This document shows, piece by piece, positions 18,275-27,317 of a stretch of DNA of 64,000 bases. The position numbers and the translations under genes are program-made. The notes below the pieces were generated by a model. The model made no database searches. It had not been told where the DNA came from and saw only the letters and a list, made by a program, of their open reading frames with translations. How positions within the stretch are numbered: position 1 is the stretch's first letter; each line of letters begins with the position of its first letter. Source of the stretch: Leptospira sp. WS39.C2 (GTDB lineage Bacteria; Spirochaetota; Leptospiria; Leptospirales; Leptospiraceae); NCBI RefSeq assembly GCF_040833965.1, contig NZ_CP162143.1, positions 1 to 64,000 of the forward strand, written 5' to 3'.

Positions 18275-19255
18275 TCAAGGAACTTCCGTTATTGTTAAAA
18301 TCCTTTTGATGATTGAATTCGGGCTAACATCTTCGCTGATTGCATCAATTGTTAGGTGGAGTCTGTGTTTGACAATTTCAGGGAAGTATCTTTGGATGTC
18401 TTCAGGCATTACAAATGTCCTACCTTCTAACAGAGCATTAATTCTACTTACTTTTAGTAAGGCAATACTTGCTCTTGGGCTTACACCGTGTGATAGATAA
18501 TTTTGCAAATCCTTGTCTGCTGTTGATTCTGGTCGAGTGTTCCGAGTTAAGTTAACTATATAGGCGTAGAGCTTTGGATCTACAAATACATGGTTTGATA
18601 TTTCCGAAATTTTTTGAATCTCTTTCGGATTCATTATTTTTTTAGGAGATCTTTTTTCGAAATTTACATTTCCATGTTGGTGTAAAATTGCTACTTCATC
18701 TTCGAATTTCGGATAACTAACGTTTACCTTAAACAAAAATCGATCCAACTGTGCTTCTGGAAGTGGGTACGTTCCTTCTTGGTCAATTGGGTTTTGTGTA
18801 GCAATTACGAAGAATGGAGGGGGAAGGTCAAATGTTTGGTCAGCAATTGATACCTGCCTTTCTTCCATACATTGTAATAAGGCAGATTGAACTTTAGCAG
18901 GGGCCCTGTTAATTTCATCAGCTAATAATACATTCGTAAATATTGGACCTTTTCTAATTTCAAATGATGAAGTTTTTGGATTAAATATATTGGTCCCAAT
19001 TAAATCTGCTGGTAATAGGTCTGGAGTAAATTGTACTCTTGAAAATTTAGCATCAATGATTGATGCTAAATTTTTCGCTACTAATGTTTTTGCAAGTCCA
19101 GGCATACCTTCCAATAGGATATGTCCGTTTGTGATGAGTCCGACAAACAATGATTGTATGACATCATCCATACCAGAAATGGATTCTGCTAATTCTGATC
19201 GAATGAGTTTTATTTGATCAGAGATTTCTTTTATTTGTTCTTTATCTATTTGCAT
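18275..19255 (-). CDS. MoxR-family AAA+ ATPase
   Basis: AAA+ ATPase of 326 residues, likely a chaperone-like partner of the VWA proteins encoded downstream. Walker A is GMPGLAKT (about residues 55-62), Walker B is VLLADEIN (about 108-115), sensor 1 is FFVIATQNP and an arginine region follows near LDRF. The C-terminal lid includes the family's SHGVSPRASIALL segment. It opens the core Bat cassette moxR-DUF58-membrane protein-batA-batBC-batD. It overlaps the preceding lipoprotein gene by ten bases, so the whole run is translated as one unit. Confidence 0.95.
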   Translation of the reverse strand: MQIDKEQIKEISDQIKLIRSELAESISGMDDVIQSLFVGLITNGHILLEGMPGLAKTLVAKNLASIIDAKFSRVQFTPDLLPADLIGTNIFNPKTSSFEIRKGPIFTNVLLADEINRAPAKVQSALLQCMEERQVSIADQTFDLPPPFFVIATQNPIDQEGTYPLPEAQLDRFLFKVNVSYPKFEDEVAILHQHGNVNFEKRSPKKIMNPKEIQKISEISNHVFVDPKLYAYIVNLTRNTRPESTADKDLQNYLSHGVSPRASIALLKVSRINALLEGRTFVMPEDIQRYFPEIVKHRLHLTIDAISEDVSPNSIIKRILTITEVP

Positions 19256-20565
19256 TGAGAAGCAGTCATTTTAGGCATTGGTTTATCAATCATATAGTAT
19301 TCAGTTTTTCCACTGATTGTCCAACAACCCATTTTTCGTCCTTGTGGTTCTACGGGTCCTTTTCCTAATTCTTTTCCATCTTCAGAATATTCGGTGGCAT
19401 CATCTGTTGATCGAATGACCATCCGTTTTTTTCCAGATGGATAAAAGTATGTAAAGGGAATACTTGGTTTATAATTGAGTTTGAGATCCTGAAGTTCTTC
19501 ATCAATTTTCACCAGAGAAAAAAACAATTTTCCTTCCCCTAGAATTTTCCCTGTTTGGTCATATACTTTTGCTGATTCCAACATACTTTCGTTTGCCATG
19601 TTTCCATGGTATGCGACCTGACCATTTTTATAATAAAACTTCCACTCGCCTGTTCTTGTATGTTTACGGGGACCAGATCCAAAAAGTTTTCCATCTGCGT
19701 AATATTCTTTCCAAATACCAGTTCTTTCATACTTAATATCTAAATTTTCAGAATTTTCCTTTTTCGAATAAGAACCTTCCGCAAGTATGTTACCTTTATT
19801 TCCAAACATTTTCCAAGGTCCCGTCCTTACATCTGAAGAATAATTCCCTTGTGATTCGATGGCGCCATCTTTGTAGTAGTTGATTTCTAAGCCATTTTTT
19901 AATCCGTTTGAAAACGATACTTTTGTTTTGATTCCATTGCCATCTGCACCTACAAAATGATAAGTCCACTCACCATCCTCTTCATTTTCTTTGAAGGCAC
20001 CTTTTTCAACCCACTCACCTTTGTTATTCTTTCGGTAGTAAGGGCCATTTTTTTTGTCATCGACATAGGTAGTCTCAGAAGTCACATTCCCCATTTTATC
20101 AAAAGTTTTGGAGATCCCTTCTTTTTTGCCATCTACCCAAGGTGTTTCGGCTATGAATTTTTGTGGAGCTTCAGGGTCTGGTTTTTTCCAAATTCCTGTT
20201 TTTTTACCATCTATGTATTCGCCAACTTGGTCAAGTGTGGATTTGTATTTTGGATTTTCAGCAGTGGATCCTGGTTGTTCAAATTGAATGTATTCTTCCC
20301 AAATCCCATGTTTAGGTAATGATTTAATTTTTGCGGGAGCAAATTTTGTAACTTGGTCTTCCGTGCATTTGGCTCCGCCACATTCTGCCTTCACTTCACC
20401 TATTGCTCGGATTCCACCAGAATTTTTGAATCGTTCCGTTCGGATCCATTTACCTTTTGTAAATTTAAGTTCAAATTCTTGGTCGCCTGACCCATCTTTT
20501 ACTGATGCACCAGAACATTGTACCAACAATATGGTGATCATTACTAAGTAAAATTTTCGATTCAT
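19246..20565 (-). CDS. Lipoprotein with MORN/YwqK-like repeats
   Basis: Protein of 439 residues with a short signal peptide ending in the lipobox LVQC (Cys near residue 17). The rest consists of repeated beta-hairpins of the MORN/YwqK type, for example GIWKEYYADGKLFG, TGEWKFYYKNGQVAYHG and TGPWKMFGNKGNILAEG. Such repeats occur in many surface or periplasmic spirochaete proteins; their ligand is unknown. It lies inside the minus-strand Bat operon, overlapping the thioesterase gene upstream by four bases and moxR downstream by ten. Confidence 0.8.
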   Translation of the reverse strand: MNRKFYLVMITILLVQCSGASVKDGSGDQEFELKFTKGKWIRTERFKNSGGIRAIGEVKAECGGAKCTEDQVTKFAPAKIKSLPKHGIWEEYIQFEQPGSTAENPKYKSTLDQVGEYIDGKKTGIWKKPDPEAPQKFIAETPWVDGKKEGISKTFDKMGNVTSETTYVDDKKNGPYYRKNNKGEWVEKGAFKENEEDGEWTYHFVGADGNGIKTKVSFSNGLKNGLEINYYKDGAIESQGNYSSDVRTGPWKMFGNKGNILAEGSYSKKENSENLDIKYERTGIWKEYYADGKLFGSGPRKHTRTGEWKFYYKNGQVAYHGNMANESMLESAKVYDQTGKILGEGKLFFSLVKIDEELQDLKLNYKPSIPFTYFYPSGKKRMVIRSTDDATEYSEDGKELGKGPVEPQGRKMGCWTISGKTEYYMIDKPMPKMTASQCK

Positions 20566-21104
20566 GTTTCTATCCTGTCAAAGAGATGTGCTCGTTTCAA
20601 TTTATTAACAGATAATAATTCATTCGCAATCGCTATTTTGCCGCCTGTCAATTTTTCTCCGAAAAATCTAGGAGGTAGGATATGGAATGCACCCTCCCCT
20701 TTCACATATAAGATTTCACCATTTAAAGAAGTTAATTCACACTCTAATAAGACTTTTCTTTTGGCCTTTTTGATTGGCCATGCTCGTATTAGTAGTTCTG
20801 TTTCTACGGGTGTAGCCTTGTGAAATTTGAAACTCATTGTATCGGTCATAACTATGTAACCTAAATGAAAACAAAGTCCACCCATAGCTTCGTCTAACAT
20901 TGTTGATAAAATTCCACCATGGACGAAACCAGGTGCTCCGTTGTATAGTTTCTTAAAGTTGTAAGTGAAGTTTACTTCGCCAGTTTCATCATGGAACGTA
21001 AAATCGGCAACTAAACCTAGCGGATTCTCTTTTCCACATCCAAAACATGTATCATGATGGATTTCATATCCATGCCTAGATGGATTTTCAATAGGTGAAT
21101 TCAT
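20562..21104 (-). CDS. PaaI-type hotdog thioesterase
   Basis: Hotdog-fold protein of 180 residues, probably an acyl-CoA thioesterase. The PaaI-like active helix is seen as GAPGFVHGGILSTMLDEAMGGLC (starting about residue 55), and the N-terminal CFGCGKENPLGL is a typical addition in this subgroup. The substrate cannot be told. It is coupled by 4-base overlaps to the alpha/beta hydrolase upstream and to the MORN-like lipoprotein gene downstream. Confidence 0.82.
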   Translation of the reverse strand: MNSPIENPSRHGYEIHHDTCFGCGKENPLGLVADFTFHDETGEVNFTYNFKKLYNGAPGFVHGGILSTMLDEAMGGLCFHLGYIVMTDTMSFKFHKATPVETELLIRAWPIKKAKRKVLLECELTSLNGEILYVKGEGAFHILPPRFFGEKLTGGKIAIANELLSVNKLKRAHLFDRIET

Positions 21105-21985
21105 TTTGTATCCTTTGACGTTTCTTCGTTTAGAAATTGGTGTATAACATGTGCCACTTTTTCCGGGTGATCCATATGCAAATGGTGTCCTCCGCTTAGT
21201 ATGACTTCCATTAGGTTTTTTACAGCAGATTTTCTGTTAGGGAAAGAGCTTACGATAGGAAAATTGGATTTATCACCTAATATGAGTAATGTTGGACATT
21301 CAATTCGTTCACAAAAAGATACAACTTGTTCTTCAGTGTATCTAAAAAACGAATTAAAGTGAAGTCTGATATCCCTCCTCGGTTTTAATCCACGTGGTGT
21401 TTTTTCGATTCCCCTTTCCATGAGTAAAGAAGCAGAGTTTTGATTCATATCACCTGCTCTAAGGCGGATTGTTATTGCTGATTCCATATTCGGAAAGTAA
21501 GTTTCCTTTTTCCCTCTTGGATGGAGGATTTGTTTGATGGCTTCAGACATAATATCTGGAGCAGACTGAGAAACATTTGTTAGAGGACCTAATGCTTCGA
21601 TTAGAATTAGTTTTTTGATTTTTAGAAGATTTGTACCTGCAACTAACGTAGAAATGGCGGCACCCATAGAATGTGCCATCAAAATAAAATCCTCCAGTCC
21701 TAAGGTTTGGGCGATGGAAACAATTTCTAATGCATATTCCGCGAAATAATAGACAGTATTTTCTGGTTTGTGGCTAGATTTACCATGACCTGGGAAATCG
21801 ATCGAAATGAATCGGTACTCAGGAAAGTATTTTGAGAGTGGTAAGAAGCTATTCGCATTGTCAAGCCACCCGTGAAAACATAAGATAGGAATTCCTTGAG
21901 GGTTACCCCATTCCAGACCTTCAATGGTGTGGAATTTTGTGCGAATCGAAATCGGCAACATAAGAGAAAGGTTTTCCGAATGCAT
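21101..21985 (-). CDS. Alpha/beta hydrolase
   Basis: Alpha/beta-hydrolase fold protein of 294 residues. An oxyanion-hole HGWLDNANSF segment is near residue 38, the nucleophile elbow reads AHSMGAA (Ala replaces the first Gly of GxSxG), the acid is in ILGDKSNFP, and the catalytic His in GGHHLHMDHP near residue 275. This suits esterases related to the MEST/serine hydrolase-like group. It is the first gene of the ten-gene minus-strand run that ends with htpG, so its promoter (in 21986-22053, shared with the divergent gene) may drive the Bat operon. Confidence 0.85.
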   Translation of the reverse strand: MHSENLSLMLPISIRTKFHTIEGLEWGNPQGIPILCFHGWLDNANSFLPLSKYFPEYRFISIDFPGHGKSSHKPENTVYYFAEYALEIVSIAQTLGLEDFILMAHSMGAAISTLVAGTNLLKIKKLILIEALGPLTNVSQSAPDIMSEAIKQILHPRGKKETYFPNMESAITIRLRAGDMNQNSASLLMERGIEKTPRGLKPRRDIRLHFNSFFRYTEEQVVSFCERIECPTLLILGDKSNFPIVSSFPNRKSAVKNLMEVILSGGHHLHMDHPEKVAHVIHQFLNEETSKDTK

Positions 21986-22053
21986 TTGATTGTAAACATT
22001 TATCTTTTTGAATTAGGCTTGATTCTATTTTTTGATCTGATTTTATATTTCGT

Positions 22054-22482
22054 ATGAAATTAATGAGATTGGGATTTGTTTTTTTTCTATCCGTATTTTC
22101 TTTGTTTGCGCAATCCAAAACAAATCAAATTTGTAACTCATTTGTTGATTGCGAAAAAAAATCCGATTCAACTTCCATCCATCGAAAGAAAATTATGTTT
22201 TTATCGAATGCAATCAGTGCATATTCGAAAGATTCATCAGTAGAGGCTTTACTTTCTGTTTATTTAAAGAGGACCAGATCAATTTTACTTGAGGCAAATG
22301 GAGATACAGGTTATAGCGGAGAAATTGTATTAAAGGTAAGTCATAAACCTGAATACAAACAAGCTCAATTATTAAAAGCGGAAGAAGACCTCAAATTTAT
22401 TGAAGATAATATGTCCAAATGTTCCACTGATCAAATTAAAGAATTTAATGAACTAAAGGATTTACTTCAAAATTCTAAATGA
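22054..22482 (+). CDS. Small exported protein, unknown
   Basis: Unrecognised protein of 142 residues with a clear signal peptide (MKLMRLGFVFFLSVFSLFA, cleavage near residue 20). The mature part is helical and charged and has three cysteines. A conserved-looking NGDTGYSGEIV stretch occurs in the middle. It overlaps the next small gene by four bases (ATGA), so the two are co-expressed. Confidence 0.6.
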   Translation: MKLMRLGFVFFLSVFSLFAQSKTNQICNSFVDCEKKSDSTSIHRKKIMFLSNAISAYSKDSSVEALLSVYLKRTRSILLEANGDTGYSGEIVLKVSHKPEYKQAQLLKAEEDLKFIEDNMSKCSTDQIKEFNELKDLLQNSK

Positions 22483-22733
22483 ACCGATTTTTAATATTTG
22501 TATTCATTTTATTTTACGAATGTAGTCAATTTTCTAGAGAAGACCAACTTCGCGAAGAGTGTGAAACCGCAAGAAAAAATGGTTATTTATACATGGTGCC
22601 AATTTTGCAAAGGCATACTACAAACGGGACTTCCGAAACCAATTCTCTAGTTTGGGTTGGGAACACAGAAATTAGTTATCGAAAGTGTATTTCGGAAGCA
22701 GAAAAGAATCAATTCAACTTAAGATCCAATTGA
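22479..22733 (+). CDS. Small putative lipoprotein
   Basis: Protein of 84 residues with a hydrophobic N-terminus followed by FYEC-S near residue 15, a loose but plausible spirochaete lipobox. The rest has two further cysteines and no known domain. Translationally coupled to the upstream exported protein. Its 3' end overlaps the convergent ndh gene by 15 bases. Confidence 0.55.
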   Translation: MNRFLIFVFILFYECSQFSREDQLREECETARKNGYLYMVPILQRHTTNGTSETNSLVWVGNTEISYRKCISEAEKNQFNLRSN

Positions 22734-23990
22734 TAAATCATTTACTTCTTCTTGGATTAATCTAGATCCTGCTCGGAAAGTTAGATAACTCCAAACCCAA
22801 CTAATCAGCGTACTCATTTTGTTTTTAAATCCAACTTGATAAACTAAATGAACAAATAACCATCCAAACCAACCTAAAATACCTTTCAAGCGTATGACAC
22901 CAAATTCCGCAACTGCATCGGTCCTGCCAATAGTTGCCATGTTCCCTTTGTCAAAATATTCAAATGGAGTTAGGTTTTTGTTTTTTTCAATGGATAAAAT
23001 AGTTTTAGCAACATACCTTCCTTGTTGCATGGCCACAGGGGATACACCAGGTAAAGGTTTAGGTAGTCCTTTACTAAAATTGGCGGCATCACCAATTACA
23101 AACACATCACTGTAATTAGTCGATCTGCAGAATTCATCAACAAAGATTCTATTCGCCTTATCTTTGTTAATCGACAATTTTTTTGCCAATTCGGAGCCTT
23201 CCACGCCAGCCGCCCAAATGATTGTTTTAGATTCAATGGTTCTATCTTTTAAAACTACACCTGTATCAGTTATATCTAAAACTGGTGAATTCGTTAAAAC
23301 TTCAACTCCCCTACTTTCCAGTTTTTGCTTTGTGAATGAACTTGAAGATTCGCTAAAAGCATTCAGTATTCTAGGTCCTGCTTCTATCAAAGTTACTTTT
23401 GTCATTCCTGAATCAATATTTCGAAAATCTTTTCTGATTATATTATGGGATAACTCTGCAATCGATCCTGCCAATTCGACTCCAGTTGGTCCACCACCGA
23501 TGATGGCATAGTGCATTAAACTTTTTGAATTTTGATAGTTACCAATTAATTCCGCTTGTTCAAAGGATAATAATATTTGTTTGCGAATTGCTAATGCATC
23601 TTTCAGATTTTTTAATCCCAAAGTTTTAGATTGCCAATTTGAATTTCCAAAGTAACTTGTTTTAGCGCCTGTCGCAATTACCAAATAATCGTATTTTTCC
23701 GTATTGTTTTGAAATTTAACCTCTTTATTATCAAAGTCGATGTTTGTAACTTCACCGTACAAAATTGTAACATTTTTATAATTGGAAGTAATTGATCTAG
23801 TTGGAATAGCAATGTCTGCAGGAGATAGGACAGCTGTTGCAACTTGGTAAAGTAATGGTTGAAACAAATGATGGTTTTTCTTGTCTATAACAAGTATCTC
23901 GAAATTTTTGTGATTGGCTAATGATTTGATTACTTGTAGGCCACCGAATCCGGCACCTATGACGATGATTCTTTTTTGTTTTTCCGACAC
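22719..23990 (-). CDS. ndh: Type II NADH dehydrogenase
   Basis: NDH-2 of 423 residues, a non-proton-pumping NADH:quinone oxidoreductase on the cytoplasmic face of the membrane. The FAD-binding GAGFGGLQ is at residues 12-19, the NADH-binding GGGPTGVELAG near 165, and the second FAD motif VIGDAA near 297. C-terminal hydrophobic segments (GWFGWLFVHLVYQVGF) fit membrane attachment. It should feed electrons to menaquinone, consistent with mqnD and a cbb3 oxidase in this window. It is the last gene of a four-gene minus-strand cluster. Confidence 0.93.
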   Translation of the reverse strand: MSEKQKRIIVIGAGFGGLQVIKSLANHKNFEILVIDKKNHHLFQPLLYQVATAVLSPADIAIPTRSITSNYKNVTILYGEVTNIDFDNKEVKFQNNTEKYDYLVIATGAKTSYFGNSNWQSKTLGLKNLKDALAIRKQILLSFEQAELIGNYQNSKSLMHYAIIGGGPTGVELAGSIAELSHNIIRKDFRNIDSGMTKVTLIEAGPRILNAFSESSSSFTKQKLESRGVEVLTNSPVLDITDTGVVLKDRTIESKTIIWAAGVEGSELAKKLSINKDKANRIFVDEFCRSTNYSDVFVIGDAANFSKGLPKPLPGVSPVAMQQGRYVAKTILSIEKNKNLTPFEYFDKGNMATIGRTDAVAEFGVIRLKGILGWFGWLFVHLVYQVGFKNKMSTLISWVWSYLTFRAGSRLIQEEVNDLSIGS

Positions 23991-23992
23991 AA

Positions 23993-24466
23993 TTATACTC
24001 CTAGGTATTTTAAAAAACCAACGGAACAGTCTTCTACTAAATCTTGCACATATTGGAATTCAGTTTCATTTCCAAAATATGGGTCTGGGACTATTTCAGA
24101 ACCTTGGTTGGTCCGAAACTTGGCAAATTTGAAAACTTTTTTTCTAATTGATTCATCACTAGTTAGACTGATTACTTCTTTAAAGTTGTTATCATCCATC
24201 ACTAGTAAGTAATCAAAATAAACTAAATCTTCCGATTTTAGTTTTCGAGATCTGTGAGTTAGTTGTATATTTCTTTGTAAAGCAACCTTTCTTGTGCGAG
24301 GGTCTGGTAATTCGCCGTCATGAAAACCAGATGTTCCACAGGAGTCGATTTCAAACAAATGTTGTTTGTTACTTTTATTAACTAAATCTTCGAATGCACC
24401 TTGTGCGGCAGGTGATCTACAAATGTTGCCTAAACAGATAAACAATACTTTGATTTTATTTTCCAT
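23993..24466 (-). CDS. Low-molecular-weight protein tyrosine phosphatase
   Basis: LMW-PTP of 157 residues. The P-loop CLGNICRS (C-x5-R-S) lies at residues 11-18 and the general-acid DPYFG loop near residue 128, so all catalytic residues are present. The family dephosphorylates tyrosine or arginine residues, or small-molecule phosphates. It starts directly after the metallopeptidase gene (no gap) and ends two bases before ndh. Confidence 0.92.
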   Translation of the reverse strand: MENKIKVLFICLGNICRSPAAQGAFEDLVNKSNKQHLFEIDSCGTSGFHDGELPDPRTRKVALQRNIQLTHRSRKLKSEDLVYFDYLLVMDDNNFKEVISLTSDESIRKKVFKFAKFRTNQGSEIVPDPYFGNETEFQYVQDLVEDCSVGFLKYLGV

Positions 24467-25147
24467 TTAATTTAAATAATATATATAAGTTTTTCCAGTG
24501 TCTTTTAACCATTTTTCTGCGACTTTATAATTTGGATTCTGAGATTTTACTATATTCCAGAATTTCTGGGAATGGTTATGTTGGATGGTATGAGCAATTT
24601 CGTGTAAAACGATATATTCAATGATAAAATCTGGACAATGTATCAAACTTAGATTGATTGAAATATAGTTTTTTGAATTACAACTCCCCCATAAGGATCT
24701 CATCGTACGAATTGTTAATTTCTTAACTTTTGTATTCAAATTTGATTCATATTTGTGAACCAAAGGATTTATTTTTTCTAACAAAATTGATTTCAGATAA
24801 CTTTTCGCTTTTTTAAGCCTAATTAAATCGTTTTTTTCGTGTCTTACATAGAACCCACGATCAGGTAATAAAATTGTATTTTTTTCATTTAAAAAAATAG
24901 GAAGAATTTCACCAAAAATTGGCAAAGACTCACCTTCCATAAATTTTAATGATTTAGGAATATTTTTAGGGAGTTTGTTAAGTTTATTGAGTATCCAGTT
25001 GTGTTTCTCAGCAAGAAAACTATCCAACTGTATTTTCGAAATTCTAGCAGGATGTTTTAAAATTACTTTACCGTTTTGGTATACTGTTAACGTAATATTT
25101 TTTCCTTTGGAAATTTTTCTTTCGATTTTTAAATCAATTTGATTCAT
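24467..25147 (-). CDS. YgjP/DUF45-type zinc metallopeptidase
   Basis: Protein of 226 residues with the zinc-binding HEIAHTIQHNH motif near residues 182-192, preceded by RTMRSLWGSC, a signature of the YgjP/WSS1-like DUF45 family. No signal peptide, so probably cytoplasmic. The natural substrate of the family is unsettled. The start overlaps the upstream outer-membrane-type protein gene by 14 bases. Confidence 0.85.
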   Translation of the reverse strand: MNQIDLKIERKISKGKNITLTVYQNGKVILKHPARISKIQLDSFLAEKHNWILNKLNKLPKNIPKSLKFMEGESLPIFGEILPIFLNEKNTILLPDRGFYVRHEKNDLIRLKKAKSYLKSILLEKINPLVHKYESNLNTKVKKLTIRTMRSLWGSCNSKNYISINLSLIHCPDFIIEYIVLHEIAHTIQHNHSQKFWNIVKSQNPNYKVAEKWLKDTGKTYIYYLN

Positions 25148-26219
25148 TCGATTCTGTTTTTTCTTTCGCTGGTATATCTTGTTGTTGGGGTTTTATGTCT
25201 GATGGCACATTCCACTCTATTTTATTTAGTACACCTATTTCAATTGAAAAATCTTTAATATTGATATGGGATTTAAAGCCTGAAACTAGGTTGGATGTTA
25301 GATCTGATACTGTTAATCCACCTTGAGAAGTAAATCTACCTTCTGAAAAAAAACGTCGGTGGTTAATTCTAAAATAACTCAACCAAGACGGGTGAAATTG
25401 GTAACCCATTTCAATTTTGGAAGCCCAACCGAAACCATAATTTTCAGAGAAAAAGTTAATAGATCTTTGAACGTGAAAATCTCTGGTTTTAATTCTACCA
25501 ATAGACGGCATAAAACTAAAGTCGAAATATAAATTGTTTTTAGAATATCGATAACCACCACCATAAAATACTTCCCATAAGTCATTCGAGTAACTCAATC
25601 CCAAACCAATTGGAGCGTAAAAAACAGGTGTTGTTTCGATGAATTGATTCACGTCGTAAAATAGATATTTAAAGTATGAATAACGAGCTCCCGTGGATAT
25701 GAAAAATCCCGAACCTTCCTTCCAATAATCAGGATTTGCATCCTGAAAATAGTACCTTCCAAAAAATTCGATTCTATTCTCAACTATGGTAGATTTTCCT
25801 TTGCCATCAGCGAAATTCCGACTCCCCGAATATACAGTGGCTGCGTCTCTATAACTCCATTCTCTGGTAGCAATATTTGTGGTTTTTTCCGTTGAGATGG
25901 TGCCTAATAAAAAGTCTTCATCTCTGGCTTCGCCTGATTTTTGATTCCAACCAGTTGTTTTTATTTTTCCATTTATCTCCCATCTATTTTTAGTGTAAGT
26001 AGCTTGGACACCGAATAGAGTAAATGTTCTCGGAAAAGATATTCTAGATCCTCCTCTGATGCCCGATAAATTGGGGAATTTATTCCCAGTTTCAAAAATG
26101 TATTCACCTCCAGATTTCTCAATCGAAGGTCCCCAGATAATTTCGGCTTGTGATTCTTTCGGGAGAAAAAGTAAGAGGATAAAAAATACGAAAATTTTAA
26201 TAAAATTTTGCACCAACAT
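25134..26219 (-). CDS. Predicted outer-membrane beta-barrel protein
   Basis: Protein of about 361 residues with a signal peptide (ATG at 26219, cleavage after KESQA) and a mature part rich in alternating aromatic strands (for example RYYFQDANPDYW, GFFISTGARYSYFKYLFYD, LGLSYSNDLWEVFYGGGYRYS). This pattern suits an outer-membrane beta barrel of 12 or more strands, but I do not recognise a family. The C-terminal 20 residues are Gln/Glu/Lys-rich and not barrel-like. A TTG at 26228 with a nearby AGG is an alternative start. It is the first gene of the minus-strand cluster and divergent from parA at 26391. Confidence 0.65.
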   Translation of the reverse strand: MLVQNFIKIFVFFILLLFLPKESQAEIIWGPSIEKSGGEYIFETGNKFPNLSGIRGGSRISFPRTFTLFGVQATYTKNRWEINGKIKTTGWNQKSGEARDEDFLLGTISTEKTTNIATREWSYRDAATVYSGSRNFADGKGKSTIVENRIEFFGRYYFQDANPDYWKEGSGFFISTGARYSYFKYLFYDVNQFIETTPVFYAPIGLGLSYSNDLWEVFYGGGYRYSKNNLYFDFSFMPSIGRIKTRDFHVQRSINFFSENYGFGWASKIEMGYQFHPSWLSYFRINHRRFFSEGRFTSQGGLTVSDLTSNLVSGFKSHINIKDFSIEIGVLNKIEWNVPSDIKPQQQDIPAKEKTESNESN

Positions 26220-26307
26220 ACAATGCAAATGACCTAAATGTTGTAAATTCGTAATTAAGAGAGCTCAAGTCATTTTGTTAGAATCTAAAATTTCTGCCTT
26301 TTCTAAA

Positions 26308-26340
26308 CTCCTAGGGGTGAAATCATTTCACCCCTAGGAG
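26308..26340 (+). repeat. Perfect 33-base palindrome, candidate parS (copy 1)
   Basis: A 16-base arm CTCCTAGGGGTGAAAT, a single C, and the exact reverse complement of the arm. The central 21 bases (26314-26334, arm GGGGTGAAAT, C, mirrored arm) recur exactly inside the parB gene downstream (27872-27892). It lies in the divergent region before parA. The TGAAA/TTTCA steps are reminiscent of the classical parS, but the outer bases differ. A centromere or autoregulatory site for the adjacent ParB is the likeliest role. Confidence 0.75.
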
Positions 26341-26390
26341 ACATAATTAAATTGACAATAGGCACGAAACGACAATGGTTAGGGTAGGTG

Positions 26391-27317
26391 ATGGGTAACG
26401 TGGATACAATGTTTGATTTGGAAGAAGCTGCCAAATTTGTAGGTTTAAATCCAGATGATTTTCAAGTGAAAGTTTCGGATCTAAAAGTACCAGGTTGGAA
26501 AACCGGCGAATTCAAAAAATCTGTATTATCAAAGTATTTTGAGACAGAAAATACAGATGGTTTTGATAGTAGTGTTATTGCTATTTCTAACCAGAAGGGA
26601 GGAGAGGGGAAAACAACTATTAGTCTATATTTGGCGGAAGCCCTTTCCGAAAACCATAAAGTACTTTTAATCGATTGGGACCCACAGGCTAATGCAACAC
26701 AGTTATTTCTTAACGATGATGTTCCATCCATAATGGATTATCTCGGATATCGGGGTAAAAAATCTAAGCATATTGAACCCGCAATCCGTACTGTTTCTAC
26801 AAATTTTGATCTTTTGCCATCAACTTTGGAACTTGCCAATCTCACAACTCCTTATGAAAGAGATGACTTTGAACTTTTAAAGGAAGCAATTTTACCACTT
26901 AGATCAAGTTATGAGTTTATTATAATTGATTGCCCACCGTCATTAGGTTTAATTTTAGAGAACGCATTGATTTGCGCTGATTATATATTAGTGCCGATTC
27001 AAACTAGAGCATTCAGTTTACAAGGGATTCGTGACTTATACGAAACAATTCAAAAAATCCAAAGAAAAGCAAACCAACGATTAAAACTTCTTGGAGCTGT
27101 TTTGAACCAATATGAGGGCCAGAAAGCTTTAGCTGGACTAGCGGAAGGGGTCAAAAAGTATTTCCCAGTTTTTGAAACCGTGATTCAGAGGCGTGAATCC
27201 ATCCCACAAGCACAAGCGAAGATGAGTTTTTTATCTAAAATTGATATTACTACAATGAAAAATTTTCGAGAATTAGCAGCCGAGGTGAAGGAGAAAATAA
27301 ATGTCCAAAAAAACTGA
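26391..27317 (+). CDS. parA: ParA partition ATPase with N-terminal helix-turn-helix-like extension (module 2)
   Basis: ParA family ATPase, 308 residues. The first 60 residues (FDLEEAAKFVGLNPDDFQVKVSDL) look like a MerR/excisionase-type DNA-reading domain, as in plasmid ParAs that repress their own operon. Walker A KGGEGKTT is at about 69-76, DPQANATQ near 98 and IIDCPPSLG near 180. The start at 26391 has a good AGGGTAGG upstream; a GTG at 26388 is equivalent. It overlaps parB by 17 bases, exactly as in module 1, so the modules are probably paralogous. A 33-base palindrome lies 50 bases upstream. Confidence 0.93.
   Translation: MGNVDTMFDLEEAAKFVGLNPDDFQVKVSDLKVPGWKTGEFKKSVLSKYFETENTDGFDSSVIAISNQKGGEGKTTISLYLAEALSENHKVLLIDWDPQANATQLFLNDDVPSIMDYLGYRGKKSKHIEPAIRTVSTNFDLLPSTLELANLTTPYERDDFELLKEAILPLRSSYEFIIIDCPPSLGLILENALICADYILVPIQTRAFSLQGIRDLYETIQKIQRKANQRLKLLGAVLNQYEGQKALAGLAEGVKKYFPVFETVIQRRESIPQAQAKMSFLSKIDITTMKNFRELAAEVKEKINVQKN

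Noticed and set aside
19957..20551. Long open frames on the plus strand opposite the MORN-like lipoprotein gene
   Set aside because: They run antisense to a well-supported lipoprotein gene, have poor starts and Phe/Ser-rich translations typical of shadows.
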